Shown here: positions 59,148 through 64,000 of the stretch, piece after piece
How positions within the stretch are numbered: the first letter of the stretch is position 1
How the letters are laid out: every line of letters starts with the position of its first letter
Origin: Spirosoma telluris
GTDB taxonomy: Bacteria; Bacteroidota; Bacteroidia; Cytophagales; Spirosomataceae
NCBI GenBank assembly: GCA_003259005.1
Contig: QLII01000001.1
Coordinates: forward strand, 8,547,001-8,611,000
Length of the DNA stretch: 64,000 nt
Reading direction: 5' to 3'
Translations under genes and position numbers: made by a program
Notes under the pieces: model-generated
Database searches by the model: none
Told to the model about the DNA's origin: nothing
Seen by the model: the letters and a program-made list of their open reading frames with translations, nothing else

Positions 59148-59918
59148 AGCCCTTGCTCAGTCACCCTATCAATTAAAGACAGGCCAGGAACTTAGCTTGA
59201 TGGGGTAGGGGCCGTGTCTTTAGGGGCTTCATTTGCGCTTAGTCATAGCATTGAACCACTTACACAAACCGAGATTAATACCCTCAATTCCGCTGATGTT
59301 AATGCCTTTGACCGGAAAGCAACAAGCCATTGGTCATCTGGTGCCGATAAGCTAAGCGATGTTACACTAGCGGGAAATTTCGCGCTGGCTGGCTTGCTCA
59401 CAATCGGTACGAAACCTATGCGGCAGGATATTAAAACAGTGGGAGTGATGTTTATTGAGACTATGCTGATCGCAAATGGCATCGAACGAACAGTAAAGGG
59501 CATAACTCAGCGAACCCGTCCCTTTGTGTATAACCCGTCGGCCCCGCTGGACGAAAAGATTACCCGTGATGCCCGACAATCGTTTTTTTCGGGTCATGCA
59601 ACAAATGCCTTTGCAACGGCCGTCTTCACGAGCGAAGTTTTTCGGCATTATTTTCCAGATTCAAAACTGAAGCCTGTTGTCTGGGTTGGGTCATTAGGAT
59701 TGGCAACAGCCACGGCTGTTTTGCGCTATGAAGGAGGATTGCATTACCCCTCCGATCTGCTGGCTGGAGCCGCGTTCGGTTCGCTGGTAGGATGGGGAAT
59801 CCCAAAGCTACATGAAGTGAAAAATAAATCAGAACTTGGACGAAGGCTTGATATACAACCCTGGAGCAGTGGTGCTGCCAATGGAATTTACATGCGGCTG
59901 GCCGTGTTTTCGCGTTAA
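59053..59918 (+). CDS. PAP2-family phosphatase
   Basis: About 289 residues from the ATG at 59053 (another ATG at 59050). The signal peptide, YIISLLFIIHCSLFIHPALA, is encoded by a palindromic repeat. A G undercall at 59202-59205 breaks the frame; repaired, it reads LMGVGAVSLGASFALSHSIE. The three phosphatase motifs are present: KGITQRTRPFVYNP (KxxxxxxRP), RQSFFSGHATNAFATA (SGH) and RYEGGLHYPSDLLAG (Arg-His-Asp). Such enzymes dephosphorylate lipid phosphates such as undecaprenyl pyrophosphate or lipid A. Hydrophobic helices in the middle fit a membrane location; otherwise it is a periplasmic lipid phosphatase. Confidence 0.88.
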
Positions 59919-59934
59919 CGTTGATCCGCTAAGT

Positions 59935-60246
59935 ATGAATATATTTATGTTTATCATAGGGCTTGGGATTATGCTGTTAGGCGTAGCAATCTGGCGATTC
60001 AAGCTAATCAATATCCTGTCGAACGTTGATATGAGCCAAGTCGACCTTACTAAAAAAGATGACTTAGCTCGATACGCTGGTTGCTTCCTTCTACTGATTG
60101 GAGGTATTTTTTCAATAGTAGCCTACTTGCTTGGATTGGTGGAAACAGAGAGAGGAATACTGGTTTTACTCGCCTGTATCATTCCACTCATTATGGTTTC
60201 CTGTATATTTTATTTAGCTGGTTTAGGGCGCTATATGAAAAAATAA
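59935..60246 (+). CDS. Small membrane protein, DUF3784-like
   Basis: 103 residues from the ATG at 59935 (MNIFMFIIGLGIMLLGVAIW). Three hydrophobic segments lie at residues about 1-22, 46-67 and 72-96. The short loop NVDMSQVDLTKKDDLARYAG between the first two fits the small DUF3784-type proteins. It starts 17 bp after the PAP2 stop and ends 36 bp before metF, so all three could be one transcript. Function unknown. Confidence 0.7.
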   Translation: MNIFMFIIGLGIMLLGVAIWRFKLINILSNVDMSQVDLTKKDDLARYAGCFLLLIGGIFSIVAYLLGLVETERGILVLLACIIPLIMVSCIFYLAGLGRYMKK

Positions 60247-60281
60247 TTTTCGGCAATCCCATCAGAGCGAATTTTTTTGAA

Positions 60282-61241
60282 ATGACTAAAATTACTGATC
60301 ATATTAAGGCCGCAAACGGTAAACCCATTTTTTCGATTGAAGTGATTCCGCCTATAAAGGGGGATAATCTGAAGAATCTGCTCGATAACATTGAGCCGCT
60401 AATGGAGTTTAAGCCGCCTTTTATTGACGTTACCTACCACCGGGAAGAGTACATTGAACGGCCTCTACCCGATGGTACCATCCAGAAAATTGTGACGCGT
60501 AAACGGCCTGGTACGGTTGGTATCTGCTCGGCTATTATGCATCGGTTCGGCGTTGACCCGGTGCCGCATGTGCTCTGTGGCGGCTTTTCCCGCGAAGAAA
60601 CGGAAGATTTTCTGATCGACCTGCACTACCTGGGTATCGACAATGCGCTGGTGCTTCGGGGTGATCCGGCCAAACCGTTCACAACCTTCAAAGCCAAAGA
60701 AAATGGATACATGTATGCCAGTGAGTTAGTGGAGCAGGTGGCCAATATGAATCGGGGTATTTACCTGCATGAAGAAGATACGACCCTGGCTCCCAGTAAC
60801 TTCTGTATCGGCGTGGCGGCCTATCCCGAAAAACATTTTGAAGCCATCGACCACGATATTGACTTTCATTACCTCAAACAGAAAGTTGACAAAGGGGCTG
60901 ATTATATTGTGACGCAGATGTTTTTCGACAATCAGAAATACCTGGCCTTTGTTGACCGATGTCGTCAGGAGGGCATTACGGTGCCTATTATTCCTGGTCT
61001 GAAACCACTTAGCACCCGTAAACAACTCCAGATTTTACCGAAACTCTTCCATCTTGAACTGCCCGAAGATCTTGTTAAGGCAGTAGAAGCTTGCGAAAAC
61101 GACCAACAGGCTCGGCAAGTAGGGGTCGAGTGGTGCATTCAACAGTGCCGGGAACTTACAGCCGCAGGGGCACCGGTGCTGCACTTTTATACGATGGGCA
61201 AGGCCGATAACGTCATGAAAATTGCCCGAGAAGTGTTTTGA
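60282..61241 (+). CDS. metF: Methylenetetrahydrofolate reductase [NAD(P)H]
   Basis: 319 residues from the ATG at 60282 (MTKITDHIKAANGKPIFSIE). It reduces 5,10-methylene-THF to 5-methyl-THF for methionine synthesis, using FAD. FSIEVIPPIKGDNLKNLLDN is the opening, with Glu as the proton donor. HVLCGGFSREETEDFLIDLH and ALVLRGDPAKPF bind FAD. FCIGVAAYPEKHFEAIDHDI, GADYIVTQMFFDNQKYLAFV and VPIIPGLKPLSTRKQLQILP complete the family pattern. Earlier in-frame codons back to 60081 overlap the preceding gene and are not used. The terminator follows 23 bp after the stop. No SAM riboswitch was seen upstream. Confidence 0.96.
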   Translation: MTKITDHIKAANGKPIFSIEVIPPIKGDNLKNLLDNIEPLMEFKPPFIDVTYHREEYIERPLPDGTIQKIVTRKRPGTVGICSAIMHRFGVDPVPHVLCGGFSREETEDFLIDLHYLGIDNALVLRGDPAKPFTTFKAKENGYMYASELVEQVANMNRGIYLHEEDTTLAPSNFCIGVAAYPEKHFEAIDHDIDFHYLKQKVDKGADYIVTQMFFDNQKYLAFVDRCRQEGITVPIIPGLKPLSTRKQLQILPKLFHLELPEDLVKAVEACENDQQARQVGVEWCIQQCRELTAAGAPVLHFYTMGKADNVMKIAREVF

Positions 61242-61264
61242 GGGATAGTCCTGTGCAACTACTA

Positions 61265-61337
61265 AAACTAGCTGAGCCACCAACCCGATTGCTATCCCTT
61301 TCGAAGGAAGCAATCGGGTTGGTGGCTCAGCTAGTTT
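61265..61337. terminator. Bidirectional terminator with 29-bp perfect arms
   Basis: Arms at 61265-61293 and 61309-61337 contain AGCTGAGCCACCAACCCGAT and its complement, with a 15-nt loop. It lies between convergent metF and rhaT. Confidence 0.9.
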
Positions 61338-61452
61338 GCCAAAAAAGTGGAGGTGTTATAGTCCCCAGAAGCTACTGAGGTCCCGAGTATGCAGACGCCT
61401 GGTTCAAGGACGATAACCTACCCGCAGGTAGACTGATGCGTTCATTCGCTGC

Positions 61453-62505
61453 TCAAAGGGAATTGCCAATTCCCACCAGGACGATTGAAATAAGAATCAC
61501 AATAATGCCGGTGATGAAGGTGCGGAAGGTAGCGCCCGACACACCCGACCACTCCTTCAGATACAAGCCCCATATATTCGCGGTCAGAATAATGGTGGCC
61601 ATGTGTGTAATCCAGGAACTGGCACCATTGCCCAGCTTACTTTCACCCATCCCGTAGAAGAAAAACTGAAGAAACCACATGGTACCAGCGGTTGCCGAAA
61701 AAAGAACATTGGCCAGAATTGGCGTCCGGGTATCGGTGTAATTACCGAAGGTTTTATTTCTGGCGTTTAAGTACATGCACCATAAAAAATTGGTTGTAAG
61801 GCCGCCCCACAGTAGTACCACGTAGGTTACGTTATTCTGAAACAGCGGATTGCAACCTTGCACAACCGCCTGATTGGCGAGGGGTTTGCCCGCTTCAATT
61901 CCATAGTTAAAGAAGGCACTTAGGATACCGGAGATCACTGCAATTGTCAGGCCCTTCACCAGGCTGAACTCTTTTACCGAAGCTCTCTTTTCGGCTTCCG
62001 AAAGCTCAGCTTCCTTCATCATGCCGGCTTTACCCGAGATGGCAATTCCGATAAGGCAAACCAGTACGCCTAGCAACACTAACTGCCCTCCACTTGAGCC
62101 CAGCATATCGGTAAACGAGACTTTCCCTTTAACTGGGTTGACATTATAATATATAGAAGGTACCAGTGCACCGAAAGCCGAACTGAACCCTAATACGACT
62201 GAATTCCCCAGCGACATACCCAGATAGCGAACGCCCAGGCCATACGTTAGCCCACCGATGCCCCATAGTAAACCAAATACGAACGTGAGCATCTTAACAT
62301 TCATATCAGCCGAGGCAATAATGGCTGCAAAGTCCGGGATGGTTAAGTAGGCTGCTAAGGGAGGTACAATGAGCCAGGAAAAAAGGCCTCCAACAATCCA
62401 GAAGCTTTCCCAGGCCCATCCTTTCACTTTATTGAAGGGCATGTAAAAGCTGCCTGAAAAACCGCCACCAATCGTGTGGTAAATGATGCCAATCAGAACT
62501 TGCAT
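61453..62505 (-). CDS. rhaT: L-rhamnose/proton symporter
   Basis: 350 residues with about ten membrane segments. The opening MQVLIGIIYHTIGGGFSGSF then YMPFNKVKGWAWESFWIVGG is the RhaT signature. LTFVFGLLWGIGGLTYGLGV and RYLGMSLGNSVVLGFSSAFG follow; LLWGGLTTNFLWCMYLNARN and FYGMGESKLGNGASSWITHM lie in the second half. It is an inner-membrane transporter for L-rhamnose and L-lyxose. It is divergent from the rhamnulose-phosphate aldolase gene at 62968, an arrangement that supports the substrate. The stop lies 115 bp from the terminator shared with metF; nothing is seen in the spacer. Confidence 0.93.
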   Translation of the reverse strand: MQVLIGIIYHTIGGGFSGSFYMPFNKVKGWAWESFWIVGGLFSWLIVPPLAAYLTIPDFAAIIASADMNVKMLTFVFGLLWGIGGLTYGLGVRYLGMSLGNSVVLGFSSAFGALVPSIYYNVNPVKGKVSFTDMLGSSGGQLVLLGVLVCLIGIAISGKAGMMKEAELSEAEKRASVKEFSLVKGLTIAVISGILSAFFNYGIEAGKPLANQAVVQGCNPLFQNNVTYVVLLWGGLTTNFLWCMYLNARNKTFGNYTDTRTPILANVLFSATAGTMWFLQFFFYGMGESKLGNGASSWITHMATIILTANIWGLYLKEWSGVSGATFRTFITGIIVILISIVLVGIGNSL

Positions 62506-62967
62506 AAAGAAATCAATTACAATACTATTTTAAAACTTTGGTAACCGTTTAATGCATGAAATACAACACCACAGATTAGTGCCACGATTATCTGATTATA
62601 AAAGCGTTACTAAGGGGCAGCCATTACCGCGTAGACGTTCCCGTCCTGATTTGTAACAAATTTATCCTTGTTTGTTGCTGAAACTTACCTGTTCTCTCCT
62701 GTATATTCGCCCATGTGGACTTGAAAAAACGTTCGTGTGTTTAGGTAGGGCTTTCTCAAATCAGATTCTATAGATTCTGTTGATTCTATCGTTCTGACAG
62801 CTAGTTGTTTAACGATCAAAAGAATCAATAGAAACAATAGAATCTATTTTGCCTAAGCACTAGTATAAGGTGATTATAACAGGAGAGTACATGAAGCAGG
62901 AGAAAGTTAGCCTAGCGTACTTTGTACAAAACAAGATTACTGTCGGATACTACTTATTTATCTTTTT
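62506..62967. other. Intergenic region between divergent rhaT and the aldolase gene
   Basis: 462 bp. It holds MITE-like copy C (62746-62862). On the minus strand TAAATTTG (62657-62664) matches a -7 box for rhaT, with GTTTC instead of TTTG at the -33 position, so the promoter is only a candidate. TATCTTTT at 62959-62966 sits directly before the aldolase ATG. No gene is seen. Confidence 0.5.
62746..62862. repeat. MITE-like element, copy C
   Basis: Left part AGGGCTTTCTCAAATCAGAT, right part TATTTTGCCTAAGCACTAG. It shares AGATTCTATAGATTCTG and TTGATTCTAT words with the copy at 7423-7507, and its right end with those at 14720-14832 and 52781-52896. It lies between rhaT and the aldolase gene. Confidence 0.6.
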
Positions 62968-64000
62968 ATGAATACAACGCAAGCGTTCAACTACGTTAGC
63001 TATCTCTGGGATGAGCAAAAGGCAGCTGAGCTGGCCGGTGACGAAGTGGCTTTGTTTATTTATCGTTCCAATCTACTCGGAGCCGATCTGCGCCTGACAA
63101 ACTATGCCGGGGAAATACATCCGTTAAATTAATGGAAACCAATCCACTTACCGGCGAGCCTGTCGAAGTAATGTGGGTAAAAGGGTCCGGTGGTGATATT
63201 GGCACACTGACTAAAAAAGGCTGTGCGAACCTGTATGTTGAACGCCTTCATGCGTTGAAAAGCCGTTATCGGGGCCTGGCGTTTGAGGATGAAATGGTTG
63301 GTCTCTTCGACCACTGCCTCTTCGATCCTAAATGTGCAGCTCCTTCGATTGATACGCCCCTGCATGGTCTGTTGCCCTATAAACACATTGATCACCTTCA
63401 CCCCGACGCGCTGATTGCCATTGCTGCCAGCCGCGATGGGGAGGCCATTATGCACCAAATTTGGGGCGACAAAATGGCCTGGATTCCCTGGCAGCGTCCT
63501 GGCTTCGATCTGGGTCTGAAACTGGAAGCCGCGATACAGAAAAACCCAAATCTGCGGGGTATTATTCTGGGTGGCCACGGCTTGTTCACCTGGGGCGATA
63601 CGTCGTACGAGTCGTATATGAATACGCTGGAAGTGATTGAGCAGGCGTCGGAATTTCTGCACGCTAATTTTGGGAAGAAACGCCCCGTATTCGGTGGACA
63701 GGTGCTGGAGAATACAGATGCTGATAGCCGCAAAAAACAGGCGGCTGCCTTGATGCCGGTTCTGCGTGGGTTGGCCTCCGGTCATCGCCAGATGATTGGC
63801 CATTTTACGGATGATGAACGCGTTCTGGAATTTGTGAATTCGAATGACCTGCCTCGTCTGGCTCGTTTAGGAACAAGCTGCCCTGACCACTTCCTACGCA
63901 CCAAAATTCGCCCGCTGGTATTAGACCCCGCTCAATTGGCAGGTGAAGGCAGCATCGCTTATCTGGAAAAAGCCTTTGAAGAGTACCGCGCTGATTATAC
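62968..64000 (+). CDS. Rhamnulose-1-phosphate aldolase / dehydrogenase fusion, 3' truncated by the window
   Basis: The frame starts at the ATG at 62968 (MNTTQAFNYVSYLWDEQKAA). A G undercall at 63109-63112 creates a stop at once; repaired, it reads RLTNYAGGNTSVKLMETNPL and then stays open to the window end (about 344 residues shown). The class II aldolase domain is clear: YAGGNTS, MWVKGSGGDIGTLTKKG, DTPLHGLLPYKHIDHLHPDA (zinc His) and GIILGGHGLFTWGDTSYESY. In Bacteroidota this domain is usually fused to a C-terminal short-chain dehydrogenase (about 700 residues) that oxidises lactaldehyde; that half would lie beyond the window. It is divergent from rhaT. The frame is easily missed because the break removes the start and the window removes the stop. 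Confidence 0.88.

Noticed and set aside
60241..60281. SAM riboswitch before metF
   Set aside because: Only 36 bp separate metF from the preceding gene, with no conserved riboswitch core.
7423..62862. CRISPR array made of the GATTCTATAG-type repeats
   Set aside because: Copies are tens of kilobases apart, inverted and imperfect, with no regular spacers and no cas genes.
63129..63803. A long minus-strand reading frame near the window end
   Set aside because: It is antisense to a clear class II aldolase domain on the plus strand with catalytic motifs; the minus-strand translation has no recognisable domain.

Overview
The window reads as a chromosomal segment of a Bacteroidota bacterium, most likely Cytophagales close to Spirosoma. 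The evidence is a SusC/SusD pair, outer-membrane families typical of the phylum (DUF5916, DUF5723, DUF6089 types), FG-GAP/ASPIC-UnbV and PD40-OmpA proteins, and promoters of the Bacteroidota form TTG-N19-21-TAnnTTTG. The genus is an inference; no rRNA or tRNA gene was seen.

A quality feature dominates the reading. About 26 genes are interrupted by one-base frameshifts. In each case I worked through, the frame is restored by adding one base to a short homopolymer (usually G or C). These look like systematic homopolymer undercalls, not pseudogenes, so broken genes are listed here over their reconstructed full extent.

Layout. 1-6.4 kb: 3' end of dapA, a kinase-like protein, small lipoprotein, DUF5916 outer-membrane protein, two hypotheticals, an SDR dehydrogenase. 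6.4-14.8 kb: histone-deacetylase-like hydrolase, HpaI-type aldolase, orphan McrC nuclease, GntP permease, K+ channel, DenD-like dehydrogenase and a four-carbon acid sugar kinase (a probable acid-sugar catabolic set). 14.8-23.2 kb: NarL-type regulator, MBL-fold lipoprotein, an AT-rich lipoprotein gene bracketed by 29-bp direct repeats, GNAT, a marR-rph (rifampicin phosphotransferase) operon with visible promoter and operator, and two envelope proteins. 23.4-36.6 kb: two amidohydrolase-like proteins, a large FG-GAP lipoprotein, SusD and SusC. 36.9-48.5 kb: recG, envelope proteins, an Nfu-type Fe-S scaffold, rpmA-rplU, an M23 peptidase, trxB, an OmpA-PD40 protein, queE. 48.5-55 kb: histidine locus with a probable His-rich leader peptide, hisG, hisD, a class V aminotransferase, a deformylase-like gene, a RES-Xre toxin-antitoxin pair and hisC. 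55-64 kb: small barrel protein, UvrD/RecB-like helicase-nuclease, PAP2 phosphatase, small membrane protein, metF, then rhaT divergent from a rhamnulose-phosphate aldolase/dehydrogenase gene that leaves the window.

Non-coding structure is rich. Long inverted repeats of several sequence families sit at gene ends, a MITE-like family recurs four times, and two secreted proteins take their start codon and signal peptide from copies of one palindromic repeat family. The most interesting candidates are these repeat-encoded signal peptides, the his leader peptide, and the toxin-antitoxin pair coupled to hisC.
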